Shown: positions 12,011 to 23,687 of the stretch, piece after piece
How the letters are laid out: the number at the start of each line of letters is the position of its first letter
How positions within the stretch are numbered: position 1 is the stretch's first letter
NCBI GenBank assembly: GCA_020055645.1
Contig: CM034546.1
Coordinates: forward strand, 19,964,001-20,028,000
Direction of reading: 5' to 3'
Length of the DNA stretch: 64,000 bases
DNA from: Tomocerus qinae
Lineage: Eukaryota; Arthropoda; Collembola; Entomobryomorpha; Tomoceridae
The notes under the pieces: generated by a model
What the model was told of the DNA's origin: nothing
Seen by the model: only the letters and a program-made list of their open reading frames with translations
The model's database searches: none
Program-made: the position numbers and the translations under genes

Positions 12011-13364
12011 TAAATATCTTTCTTGTCATTGCTTTTAAGCAATATCCAAGTCATGACGTAAATCTTGAGTAATGTTGCTGCCGGTATGCCAATCTATAAA
12101 TTTCCTCTGCATCCGTTTTACCTTTAATTTTTCAGACATTTCACACACCATCTGACATTCAGAAGCATTAGATAATTCCTTGGATGTTCAGTATTGACGT
12201 CTGTAATTTAATTATTTGTCATCATAGTCATCAATCTTCTTTTCGTTTCTTTAAATAATGAAAATTGTAGGCACAGTCACAATATATTACTCAAATGTAA
12301 GCCACGTATGTTCAAATCAATGTTTTCTATATGAATAAGAGACTATACATCGCAATTGGCGTCGTCTTTCTAATACTTATAAATATTATACGTTATAACG
12401 CCTACTTAAAGTTGAACTCAACCTTTGATATTTATTTCGTCCGTTCAATATTATGATTATAGCATTTTAGCTCATACAACTGAAGTAACCATTGCTATAT
12501 GGAGACATTTTTCAAAACTTTGCATATCTTCACCTTTACTACTCATGAGAAGACCTAATAGGCTTGTTCATTAATTTCTTAATTCCCCTTTAAATATATA
12601 AGGCTGTTATTAGGTAAATTACTTGGAAAACTCTTTCGTGTCTATATATTATATATGTTGTTTATTTTTGTTTGGTAAGCTCAAATATCGTTGCAATCCA
12701 ATACACTCCAACCTTCTATAATATTTCTTTTGTCGCTGATATTCTGCATTTTGGTTATTGGCATACTCCATACAATATTATACTACATTATGTTGTATTA
12801 AACTTACATTGCAAGTCATTGCGTAAGTCACACATTAACCAACCTACAGTTACTAATAAAACCTATAATTGTTATTACCCATACTATTTATTGCAATTCC
12901 CTTCCTTCACATCAGAGGATAACTGTAACCTATCTAATAGTGTCCTTTCTGTTGACCCGTAAGATTTTGATTTATTAATTTCACGAATTTTGTACCTTAA
13001 ATAGCAGGCATCGAAAATCTCAGCAAGCCCGTTGCAACCTGCACTCAGTTTCCATACCTTAGCTCTTCCCAAAGTCACGCCTTCTTCGGGGAGGTTGCAT
13101 TTTATAGGCTGATAACCCCTAAGCTACTTTGAGGGCGAGACCTAGGGTGGGTGACTCAAAAATCGATTTTCATAGCAACCAGTCTCCAGGTTCCCTGGCG
13201 AATAGATTCGAAATTACATCAATTTTTAATTATTTTTAAATTTTAAACCCCTCCTCTCCCAATCTGTAGGGACTGTAGACTATAACTAAACTTGTCTATT
13301 TAGTAGCTTTATTTTTTTGCCTCAAAATGGTTCCTTGAAAATTTGCATTGTCTAGCTCAAAATG
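12011..13364. other. Non-coding, nothing recognised
   Basis: No exon with plausible splice sites, RNA gene or bounded element was seen. Short open frames at about 12672-12962 and 12884-13078 show no family resemblance. Confidence 0.4.
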
Positions 13365-13860
13365 TTTAAAAGTTATCGTGCACAAGGATTTCCAGACGGA
13401 CAGACAGAAATATTTGAATGTTTTCTTTGAATAAAGGCTGGGGCATAATAAACTACCTATACTATAGGTTTGGTCCGAGTTCCTCAATTTAAAAATATTT
13501 GTATGAATGAGCCAAAGGTTTAGGACTAAATCTGCACAACAGGTCTTCAAAGTCCATTCAAAGAAATTAATATTAAAGGTTCTTCAGCAGAACTAGAGCA
13601 TCCAAATGCACAATATCCGTTACAGATTTGGAAAATATTAGTGCCAATGAACGGTTAAACTGGTTGGTTAATGTATTAATATCCACAAACTGTACACTAA
13701 ACATTATATTAAACTAAATAGATAAAAACAACCTGCTCGCTCGCCTTTCCCTAATATAATTTTGGATGCCCGACATAAAGTACAGTTACGCCCAGACTAA
13801 AAGGTCCCATCTTAAAGGGGTAACTCTACCCTACCAACCTAATTTATCATAATCTTAATT
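13365..13860. repeat. Dispersed duplicated block, right copy
   Basis: This is the partner of 1-470. Copies differ by many substitutions and several short indels. Frames that are open in the left copy are broken here. Confidence 0.6.
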
Positions 13861-14029
13861 AATCTAAGGTTTGGGCTGGTGTGGCCTTTTAGTCTTCCCG
13901 GTACAGTTACAAGAAGTTGAAATGTAAATAAATACAGAAGTTTTACAATCGACAGTCAGCATTATACATTTTCATCTGTCTACGACAATAGCAGTTTAGC
14001 ATTTCAAATATTGATTTGGAATTCTAGAA

Positions 14030-15110
14030 ATGAGAATTTTTATAATTTTCGTTTTAAATTGCTTGACTTTTAACTGTTTCGCAATAAGACCTGGTCATCT
14101 TACTCTTACTGAAGAAAAACCCAATGAAAGGGAAAAATTCCCAGAGCAAAAACCATCAAAAATATTAGCACCGAATCGTAATGACGGTTGGGGTTGGAAT
14201 GGTAGCCCTTTGCATTACGAAAAACCTCCGCGTTGTCTAGATGCAGTTCAAGTGCCCGCTACTAATAACTGGGACCCGGATTTTGTAATTATTATAATTT
14301 TTATTATTCAGTTAAAATATCTAAAGAAAGTAATTTATTGCAAATTATAGATTTTTAATTTTTAATGTGAAAATAGGCAGAGGATTATTTCTTTAGTTTC
14401 ATTGGTATATAAAAACTCTTAATCTGTTAAAATGCAATTTATTACCTTGTTTCAGTTTAGCAGAAGTAGACTTTGGTATTCGACTGGAGGAACTGCCTAC
14501 GGCTACAACACTTACTATCGAATTTTAAACGGTCGCTTTGCCACAAGCCAGAAACAGGTTGACGAAATGTGCCCAGCTGCAATTTTTAACACCACTAGCC
14601 CAATTATAGTTTCAGGGAGTGGACGTACAATTTACTCAGATTTGCACTGCGGGCCAAGTTTCTACTTGTTACATGAGTAAAGATCCTGCGAATTATGATA
14701 AGGGCGTGGATGTCTTTGCAGCTCTCGGTAATTTTGCTAATATTCATATACTGATGATAATTATTTTTAATTTCGCATTTTTTAGAAAACTTTTTATTTG
14801 CTTAATAGAACGTCAAGACAATTACCTTATCGCAACGGATAGTAAAACATATGCCATCTATTATCTTTGCAACGATTTGGATTACGGAGATATGCAATTG
14901 CTGACAACAAGACGCCATGTCAGCCCAGATATCTACAAGATCTTCTTGTCTTACTTCAAAATCTTCAAAATTCCAATTTCTCAGGCTCAAGCAGGCATTT
15001 GTAGTTCTCCTAAATTCTACGGGTCTTATCCGCACCCATTGGAATCCTATCCACATTCATCCTCCACCTCCATCGGAAATGGATGGGTCAAGTTGGATTG
15101 CGATCCCTAG
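14030..15110 (+). CDS. Secreted lipocalin (apolipoprotein D-like), with a one-base frameshift
   Basis: The exons are 14030..14284, 14456..14727 and 14809..15110. A signal peptide opens the protein (RIFIIFVLNCLTFNCFA). The lipocalin first-strand signature is NWDPDF before the intron and RLWYSTGG after it, followed by the family's C-x-x-A motif (MCPAAIF). The second half matches the C-terminal barrel: DNYLIATDSKTYAIYYLC and LLTTRRHVSPDI. The frame changes by one base at a GGG run (14615-14617). With one G fewer the two halves join smoothly, to about 275 residues. Alternatively a 61-bp GT-AG stretch (about 14555-14615) could be spliced out in phase, but that would remove the C-x-x-A motif. Lipocalins carry small hydrophobic ligands; the ligand here is unknown. 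A polyadenylation-like aataaa lies near 15285-15295. Confidence 0.75.
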
Positions 15111-15842
15111 CTCGTAATGAAAATCTTTAGTTCGGATAACGTGATAATATTTTTCAGAACATCCGTAAATGGTTTTAAGCAAATTAAAGTATGGTGCCGT
15201 ATAAATTTTTTAGAAACATGTCTAAACAAAATAATCACTTGTTTGCCGTCTTAACTTATTTATCTCCATACTGGTTTAGTTATAAAATAAATAAAGGTTT
15301 ATTTAATAAGTTGCTATGCAATATTTTTATTAATTTCAATAAATTAAGTCATTATTAATAAAGTTATTTTATCTTAACGTAAATTAACAAAGGTATGGTT
15401 TGGGTTTGGTTTGGTTAAGTAAAAACGTTAATTACAGTTTACATTTACAGTGTAAATTGCTGACTTTCAGAGTATGGCGAGTAGAGCATCCAGTCCCGGG
15501 AATTCCCGGGAGTCTCGAGACTTATTTCCCGAGACTGACTGACTCAGTATCGAGAAATTCTTGAAAATTTAAACATTTTATTTAACAAAATTTCGCTTTA
15601 TTTCGATTACTTTTACATACACAAGTACATAGTTTAGATTTTGTTAAATGTTTTAAACATGTCATTTTTTGGTGTGCCCTAACAATAAAACACTTCCAGA
15701 CTCAACTCATATTTCTAACGTAGTCCCTAACCCACGATAATCACTATATGGCACCAGTTATGCGTCTGCTTAAAATTACAACGTATATAACAAGCCATTT
15801 TTACCATGGATTGTTACAACGTAACAGCCAGGATAAAATGGC
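15111..15842. other. Non-coding; GC-rich palindrome and short inverted motif
   Basis: Around 15490-15535 lies a GC-rich self-complementary patch (cccgggaattcccggg and tctcgaga) that stands out from the AT-rich background. It may be the end of a degraded element. At 15780-15842 short 'taacaagccat' and 'ataaaatggctta' motifs resemble the palindromic element at 22842-23046. Neither has a defined second border. Confidence 0.4.
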
Positions 15843-15893
15843 TTATATATGCTTATGGTATATAACTTTAATTTCTTCTTTACAGGAGTCCAT
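15843..15893 (-). pseudogene. Truncated 5' end of a chemoreceptor-like gene
   Basis: The first 12 codons after the ATG at 15893 (MDSCKEEIKVIY) match the start of the intact paralog (ATG at 32267) with one change. Similarity then stops and a TAA follows. Upstream similarity continues for about 1.5 kb, so the duplication carried the promoter side and only the first codons. Confidence 0.75.
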
Positions 15894-17435
15894 GGCAATG
15901 GGTAAGTATTTTAGTTCCTGACGTATAGTAGCTTAAATACTTCTAGGCCTGAGTGAAACACCTGAAAAAATTATAACCCAATATTATTGTTTCTAATTTT
16001 TAATAGTAATATATATTTATCTTATAATTATTACACTATTCGCATTCCGTTTAGATTTGGGCTTATGTAGACTAATAATAAAAACTTTATATAAGACTTT
16101 AGATGGATAATACCATTGCTGTTATATTATTAGAATATCATTTTAAATAATATGTAATACAATAAGTTTAAGAATTTTGAAAAATGCAGTAATTAAATAT
16201 TATGGAAACAATATTTTCGACACTATACAAACCTTTTTGCAAATAAATCTGTGGGGATATCTTACCAACGGATGTGCATTGAAGCCAATGTAAAGAAGAA
16301 ATGATGGTAAAATTCTTCGATATTAGCTAGTACGCTCTTTAACACTTAAATGTTGTCAGTTGCACGAGTACGGCTTTTGAAAAGAACAAGAAAAACAACT
16401 TAAAAGAAGTAAAAGGACATTTGTCTTGATAGTCTAAATACGTATTGATAAATAATAAGCAATAAAATTGTCTCAATACTAGACCTAATATTTTAAGGAA
16501 TGTAGCAATCAAGTAAATGTTAGCAAAAAGTTAGTAGTGTATAGTCTTACCTATACTCCATAACAAAAGCATGTACTGAATACGACAAGTCTTAGTTGAA
16601 ATGACCCTGTTGTCTTTGCTTATTAATTATTAACAGGTACTTGAGAGAATAGGGGGCTTTCAACTAAGACTTGTCGTATTCAGTATGCTTTCTTTATTGA
16701 GTACACTTTGTAAGATATGTAAGACTACATTACTAACTTTTTGTTAACATTTACTTGATAGCTACATTCCTAAAATATTAGGTCACATGTTGAGACATTT
16801 TATTGCTTTCGTGAAAGCATAATATTATAACATATTGTGTACTACTTATAAGCTTAGCCCATTATAGGCTAGCAAGACTAAGGAATAATATTTCTGCAAA
16901 ATAATTAATCATTTATTATCTGCCGACAAAATGGTTGATATGGAGTCAAAGTAAAATATTTGTATACATGTTTACTAGGCATTGAAATGACATTGCGTTT
17001 TACCGTGGACAGCCTAGGCTAATAAAGTCAGCCATATAGTATAAGTTATGAATATCAAATAATAACTGACCTAGAATAAAAATGGTAATTTCTTTGTACT
17101 AATGATAATATTATGATTGTCTCGCTTAGCCCCGGCTTAGATTGTCACGGTGAAAGTCCATGTCTTTTCAATGCCTGCTACAGCTACGTTATAAGCATCA
17201 TTCACAGTACATAACTGTTTTTTAAAACAGTGTGTTTTGAAATTGCAGAATACCAAATACCTGTGTTATAGATCCCGAATTCCCGTGCTGTAAATCTACA
17301 CGCCCGTTTCTGTAGAAGGTCAATGTGATAGAAGCAGGGAACAATAAAGGTATCAGTTTTTACAAAAAAGGTAAAGAGTACTCCTTTTTCTTAAAAAGGC
17401 TTTTTAGCTTTTAGCTTTTGTTAGCTTTTTTACCT
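15860..17435. repeat. Segmental duplication of the region upstream of the chemoreceptor-like gene (copy 1)
   Basis: This stretch aligns to 32235-34470 throughout ('gcctgagtgaaa', 'attataacccaatatta', 'cattgcgttttaccgtgga', 'cccgtttctgt'). The second copy is longer because a hAT-type MITE sits at 33644-34319. Copy 1 shows the empty site near 17275, where 'gatcccgaattcccg' is uninterrupted. Confidence 0.85.
16461..16812. mobile_element. Foldback (long inverted repeat) element
   Basis: Two arms of about 130-160 bp face each other. The outer ends are caataaaattgtctcaata-like and the inner 28 bp around 'gaatacgacaagtcttagtt' are perfect. No coding capacity is present. A diverged copy with weaker arms lies in the partner duplication at about 32845-33185. 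Confidence 0.65.
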
Positions 17436-17802
17436 TATATGCATGTAAAAAGGAAGTAAATATGACACTACGCTATTAGGATATGCATTTTAGTTTTATG
17501 AATAGACCTCGAGAACAATAAGATTAAAAGATAACAAGACAATGAAAGCTCTCGCTCGACTCGCTCGCTCGAAGTATATTATGCGTACCTAGTGAAGGAG
17601 TGCACACTGTGTCTAATCAAGTGGACTAGCGGACATAATGGCGCAATGTATTGAGTAATAGTAATGACTAAGGACTAGGAGATGGTTGAAGAGAATGAAT
17701 TAAACATTGTAAAGTAGCACATAAATAAATAAAACACAAAACACTCAAAAATTAAACAATTAAAATTTATTTTTAAATCAGCAGTCTCAAAAATTATAAA
17801 AG

Positions 17803-17916
17803 CGATTTGCTTCGACAAACTCGCACAAAAAAAGACATTTTCGTATAAGTGCGAGTTGCTTCGACAAACTTGCACAGAAAACGACATTTTCGTATAAGTG
17901 CAAGTTGCTTCGTCAA
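17803..17916. repeat. Tandem repeat of about 50 bp split by hAT copy 2
   Basis: About two units built on 'gttgcttcgacaaact', 'gcaca' and 'gacattttcgtataagtgc' precede the transposon. A further partial unit ('ttcgtcaaactcgcattaatacg') resumes after it at 21389. The hAT target site falls inside a unit. Confidence 0.7.
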
Positions 17917-20900
17917 CAGAGTTGGGATAATCCAGATTAAGGATTAATGGATTATTAATCGGATTACGGATTAACTAATCCCTAATCATTAATCGATAAA
18001 TATTAGTAGTACTATGAATTTATTGATTGTTTCAAAGACAATACACAATCATATCATTTATTCAGTGCATTAATCCATATCTACTAATTTTACGTGATTA
18101 ATCCATAATCCATAATCCATCCCTTTTTCACAAAATAATTAATCCATAATATGTAATCCTATGCTTATTGTCTACAATAATTAATCCATAATTTATAATC
18201 CTGTACTATTCCGTAAATTAATTAATCCATAATCCAATAATCCCGATATTATTATTAATCTATAATCCTAATCCTTAATCACAAGTTTTAGGATTAAATT
18301 GGCATTACCTTCCAGATTGATTTGGCAAAGCTAAGACAAACGACCAACATAAAGCTAAAAGCCAACGCTAACACAAAGCACAATTTACCGCGAAGAGTAT
18401 GAATCCGAGTATGAAACCTAACCACACACACCACAATTGCTTGAAAAGGTGACAATGAAGTAACAATTGACAACGTCTGTAGTTGCTGGATCAGAATTCG
18501 CCCATCGTCATGCCCACGTCCATAAATACCAGTGGTGCTAGCACATCAGAACAAGACTATCCTCTAATATTAAATGGCAAATTTTTTAAAGTAGAAAGCG
18601 AAAATAAAACAACTGGACAAATAATTGCGATTTGCATGGAGTGTCAAGTATATCCAAAATCATTGTCGCCTTTAAATGATCATGATGGTAATAATGCTGG
18701 AACGAAGTCTACTGACCAATCAAACCAACCAACCAAGAAGGCTAAAATTGCACCAAAGATGATTAACGGATCAATTCGACCGACGTCCAATTTCACTACG
18801 CATTTGAAAGTAAGTTTTAGTAGTTTCATTATACAGTAGGCATGTCGTTGTGTTTATTTATAATTATTTTGTAATATCAGATACAGTAATTTTAAATTAA
18901 CTGAATTTTGTTAGAAATGTCACCCAGATGCTTATGAAGCCTATCGAATCCTGATGAAGCAATCGGATAAAAAATTGAAATGTACAAATCAGCCCAAGTT
19001 GCCGTTTGAGAGAGTCGTAATTCCAAGTAAATTGTCAAAAACAGAACGCTTGATTACTGATTACATCATAGAGTCAATGAGCCCATTATCAACAGTGGAT
19101 TGCAAGTCTTTCAAAGCATTAATATCTGGTGAAGTGATATTTTTTAGCAATTATTGCAATAAAGAAAGAAGTTTATGCATTGTATATATATAGTTAAAAG
19201 CAAACAATTTATACTATTGGCCAGACTGATTAATTTCAATTTTATTTTTTCCTAGGTATTGGTGATGGTGCTAAGGTCCCAGACAGAAAGCGGCTCAAAG
19301 CTCTAATCCGTGGTCGATACACCCAGCACATATCTAGTTTGACAAATTTGTTATCAAAAACAGAATTTTATTGTGCAACAACGGATATCTGGTCAAGTAG
19401 ACATCGAAGCTTTTTAGGAATGACCCTTCATTGGTTAGACAGTAACTTGGAGAGAAAATCTGCGGTAATTGCTCTAAGACGTTTTAAAGGCACTCACGAC
19501 TTCGAAAAAATAGCAGACGCCATGATTGACATATTTTCCCAATTTGAACTTAAAACTGAAAGAATAACTTGTGTCGTCACTGATAATGGATCAAACTTTG
19601 TCAAGGCATTTTCTGAGTACGGGGTAAATTTTGAAAATACCGAGACTGATGAAGACCACGGATTAGAGGAAATAGACACCGACAATATAGAACCATTAGA
19701 ACCCGTTCTTCAAACTAGTCTGCCATCTGCTGGTATTCTGCCTCGCCACCAACGTTGTGCTAGTCATACACTAAGCTTAATTGCAACAACTGATTTGGAT
19801 AATGTAAAGATTATACATGAAATATCCATAGAAATATTTCAGTTGTAGCTTATAGATTTATAAAGTTTAATTTATTTAATAATATTCTTAAACAGGCAAA
19901 CATCGTAACTTCAAGGGGCCAAGGCAATATGAATTTTAAAAGAACGTTTCGGTCTGCTTTAGCAAAATGCACAGCGCTGTGGAATTCTGTTTCAAAATCG
20001 GTCAAAAATAACGAAGAAGTGGTTAAAATATGTGGAAAACAGCTCATTCGTCCTAAAGCCACACGGTGGAACTCGATATTCGATTCCATTCGAAGATTAA
20101 TTGAATTTAAAGATTTTTTCCCTGAAATCTTTAAAGTTGTCGGAGTAGAGAATCTCAAAACAATTGAAGTTCAGTATTTGGAAGAATATTTGTACAGTAT
20201 GGAACCAGTTGCGTATGCGTTGGATAAATTACAGGGAGAAAAATCACTATATTTTGCTTATTTGGCTCCAGTAATACTACAAACAAGAAAACGTTTGGAG
20301 AACATTGAAAATGAGAATAAACCGTACGCATCCCCAATAGCAAAAGTCCTTAAAGAAGGAATTGATACTAGATTCGACTCACTTGCTCATTTAAATTTCC
20401 CTGAGTGTCAAGCTGCAATATGTGCAGCTATATCTCATCCATTTTTCAAACTAAGATGGATTCCAGCTGAACGACAAGAAGACCTTAAAATTAAATTTAT
20501 ATCCAAAGCTAAAACTTTTACCGGAAACTTGGTCGTATCTTTATTTAAAAATAAACATCATGGAAGTGACAAACTAAAATCCAAAGATGATAAGTTCTTT
20601 GATTTTGAACAAATATCACCGCAGCCACAACAAGAATTGGCAGAGCAAATTGAACTAGAATGTCTGAAATACTTTCGCGACCAATCCCAAGATCTTTCTT
20701 CATTGGAGTTTTATCCAACAATTCGAAAAATGTTTTTGAAGTACAATACTTCACTTGCATCATCTGCCCCAGCAGAACGTGTGTTTAGCTATGGTGGGTT
20801 AATATTATCTCCGAAGCGTAACCGTCTCTCAGATGAAATGCTTAATGCATTTGTTATTTTGAAGGTTAATTATGATTTTAATAATTGATTTGTTAATGTT

Positions 20901-21388
20901 ATGGATTACACGTGAATTGATTCTCTGATTATTTTGTAATAAAACCAATTAATTGTTGCTGCAAATTTTGCGAATTGAACGGACTAGATCAGTAGAACTT
21001 CGTCTTATAATCACTTAATTAATTCAATGTAATCCTTAATCCAACAAAATTATTGTTACATTAATCCCTAATCCTTAATCCAACAAAAAATCATATTAAT
21101 CCTTAATCTATAATCCAACAAAATCAATGAGTTACATTAATCCCTAATCTATAATCCAACAAAATCAATGAGTTACATTAATCCCTAATCCTTAATCCAA
21201 CAAAATCATTGAGTGGTAATAATCCCAATCTAATTTCAATCCAAATCCTACCTTAATCCCAACCTTCTAATAATAATCCAAGATATTTATAATTCTAATC
21301 CGTAATCCGTAATTTAATCCAAAAATTTAATCGCTTTAATCCGTAATCTGTAATCCAACACTAAAATGCTATTAATCACCCAACTCTG
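17917..21388 (+). mobile_element. Complete hAT transposon, copy 2
   Basis: It has the same 3472-bp length and the same ends as the copy at 5138-8609. Its own perfect 8-bp duplication is ttcgtcaa (17909-17916 and 21389-21396). The different target duplications show two separate insertion events rather than a duplicated chromosomal segment. The TAATCC arrays recur at 17929-18299 and 21009-21379. Confidence 0.95.
18510..20888 (+). CDS. hAT-family transposase (BED zinc finger), copy 2
   Basis: The exons are 18510..18809, 18915..19128, 19256..19803 and 19896..20888, the exact counterpart of the first copy, with 684 residues. Each exon's open frame translates identically to copy 1. The BED finger, core aspartates, KATRW and the ERVFS dimerisation block are all intact. 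With two identical intact sources the family is a credible source of ongoing transposition. It does not share termini with the smaller hAT-type MITEs in this window, so it is not their obvious driver. Confidence 0.93.
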
Positions 21389-21396
21389 TTCGTCAA

Positions 21397-22463
21397 ACTC
21401 GCATTAATACGAAAATGACGCAAATTTATTGCCTAAATGACCAAAATAAGAATGATGTGTACTGAATTAATAATAGTTGTTTAAAAAGAAAAGTTGAGCT
21501 AATGTATATTTGTGTAAGGCGAGGAAAAGGGAAGACCATTGGTCGGGGAAAAGATCGGATAACCCGACCGAAAATGTTCAACAGAATGCTGTTGGTGTTA
21601 ATTCCTTTCATCAGACTTCTGTTGAACTATTGACAAAGATTATGTCTGCCGAACAGCTACCAACTTAATACCGCAGAATTCGGCTGTGAGTGTTCCCGTG
21701 AAAATGTCAGTTGACATTTTCACGCTCAAAACTCTGATCGAATTCTTCTGCTGACATTTCCCCGCTCAGACATCCGCTGTCATGCGGTGAAAATGACTGC
21801 TGACAAATCACTAACAGAAACTCACAGGATTCAGCAGAACAGTGGACTTATGATAAAAATAATAGTTCTGTTAACTATCTTTAGGTGTTTTATGCGTGAT
21901 TTCTCTCGCTGGCACTGAAAAACGAGTAATCTGCAATGCTGGCCAATACTTAATTTAGTACTATAGTATTTACCTCTACTATTTAGTATTTAAGTATTTT
22001 TAGTATTTGTTACTTCATAATAAAGTTCATTCTTGTCTTCTTTTGAGGGTTTAATCAGGCGCTATTTTAATGACAAATGAGGTCAACCGTATGCAAACCC
22101 AATTGAAAAATTTCAATGAAACATAATTATTAACAGTCTTTTAAATATATATCTGCTAATCCCAGTGTAGCACGATTCTTTTAATGCTGACATCCTTACG
22201 ACAAATGATAAAATCAGCTATCAAATGATTGGGTGGGGATTATTAGAAGTTGACCTCATCTGACATGGAAAAAGGTTGACTTATTTATGAATAATACGTA
22301 ATAAACAATTACGTATTTAGAACAGTTAAGTCGTTAGAATATGCAGCCACATTTAGTAATAATGCGTAGAAATAATACGCATTTTAAGTTTTCTAAGTCC
22401 TAAGTAAGGTCTGCATCTTCAGGTATACTGCATTTAAGCAACCAAAATGTCCACTTCTTTCAG
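21397..22463. other. Non-coding; fragments of a CTGCTGA-rich repeat and a short TIR element
   Basis: About 21640-21850 is rich in 'ctgctgac' and 'gtgaaaatg' motifs, including the inverted pair 'gtgaaaatgtcag' / 'ctgacattttcac'-like sequence near 21700. At about 22079-22258 the ends 'gaggtcaac' and 'gttgacctc' face each other across 180 bp, which may be a small TIR element. No gene was recognised. Confidence 0.4.
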
Positions 22464-22560
22464 AAATGGCGTAGTGGCATATTGGTATAAACACAGGTTA
22501 GTAAGATAGGAACAGAAGCAGCAAAAGCAGCACACAGGAGTTCGAGTCCTGTCAATGGTA
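22464..22560 (+). repeat. tRNA-derived SINE head or tRNA pseudogene
   Basis: An RNA polymerase III A-box-like segment (tagtggcatattggta, about 22472-22488) is followed at a tRNA-like distance by a perfect B box, gttcgagtcc. The B box sits in a 5-bp T-arm stem (cagga / tcctg, about 22535-22551). The anticodon arm is disrupted by an insertion containing 'agaagcagcaaaagcagcac', so it is not a functional tRNA. Confidence 0.6.
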
Positions 22561-22841
22561 TGTTTTTGCTTCTGCTGGCACTTTTCTGGTGAAAAAATCA
22601 GCAGAGCGAACTTTTTTGTTTTGCGAGCCGGAAAATTGCTGCTGCAATTTGTCTGCTGCACTTTGTCTGCTGAGTTCGGTCCGAATTTTCTTGTGCAATC
22701 TTTCTGCCGAAATTCTCTGTGTGTTTCTGGTGACACATTTTCGGTCGGGAAGGAAATAGCATAACTTGTACCGAACAGGTCTTTGAGCAGAATAAGAATA
22801 ACGTGAAATCCATGAGAAAGGTTATCGAAAACCTGAAAGAT

Positions 22842-23046
22842 ATATCGTCTGCTTAATGTTACAATGTAACAAACCATTTTATCATGGCTGCGACAATGTG
22901 ACAAGCCACATCGCCTTATACAGTGGTTTGTCATGTATAAGGCGATGTGGCTTGTTACTTTGTCGCAGCCATGATAAAATGGTTTGTTACATTGTAGCAG
23001 TCATGATAAAATGGCTTGTTACATTGTAACATTAAGCAGACGATAT
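22842..23046. mobile_element. Palindromic MITE-like foldback element
   Basis: The segment begins atatcgtctgcttaatgtta and ends with its complement. Inner arms repeat 'ccattttatcatggctgc' and 'acaagccacatcgcctta' in inverted form around a centre near 22925. The right arm carries an extra partial repeat. There is no open frame of its own. It could form a long hairpin RNA if transcribed. Confidence 0.7.
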
Positions 23047-23687
23047 GCTACTTAACTTAGTATACTTGCACACTAAATTCATTAATTTTATTAAAACATT
23101 CCCCGTTTTATTGTACTCCGTACTACCCAACCATACGAACTGTTATAATATACTATACTTACTAAGATAATATGTGGACTCCATTTGCACATGAAATCCA
23201 TTTTATGTTATTATAAAATTTCTTTTATTGTACTTCCCAATTTAAGTGTGTATTGAATGATGTAGATTTCCAGTCTAACTGGCTAATATATGCCAAATTG
23301 ATTAGAACATTACTTCACAAAAGTATAATATAAGTATTTAACTGTATAATGGATTCCCAGAAAATATAGTTTACATGAATGGGCATGGGTAACACCGAAT
23401 AGGAAGTGATTTTAGTGATTCCATGACAAAGGTTATAAACAATCCGAAAGTAAGTAAGTACTTACGTTATTGTTAGACCTTTAAACTCCAAGGTAAATTT
23501 GAGCTGTTTTTCATAAAGGGACAAAGGTATATACTTATACTATATCAATAACATATAGCTCTACTTTTACAATAAATCCATTCATTTTATAAAACACTTT
23601 TTAACTATATATTTTTCAGGCCAAACATGCGAAATGTATCTATAATGATGAAAATGTCATGTATAACTGACCAATAAAATGATTCAC
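23047..23687. other. Non-coding, nothing recognised
   Basis: AT-rich sequence without exons, RNA genes or bounded repeats that I can support. Confidence 0.4.

Noticed and set aside
14555-14615. A 61-bp intron in the lipocalin that would bridge the two frames
   Set aside because: It would delete the conserved C-x-x-A segment (MCPAAIF), so a one-base indel at the GGG run is more likely. It is kept only as an alternative.
22434-22934. 166-codon minus-strand frame
   Set aside because: It runs through the SINE-like and palindromic repeats, is rich in Cys and basic residues, and shows no domain or splice context.
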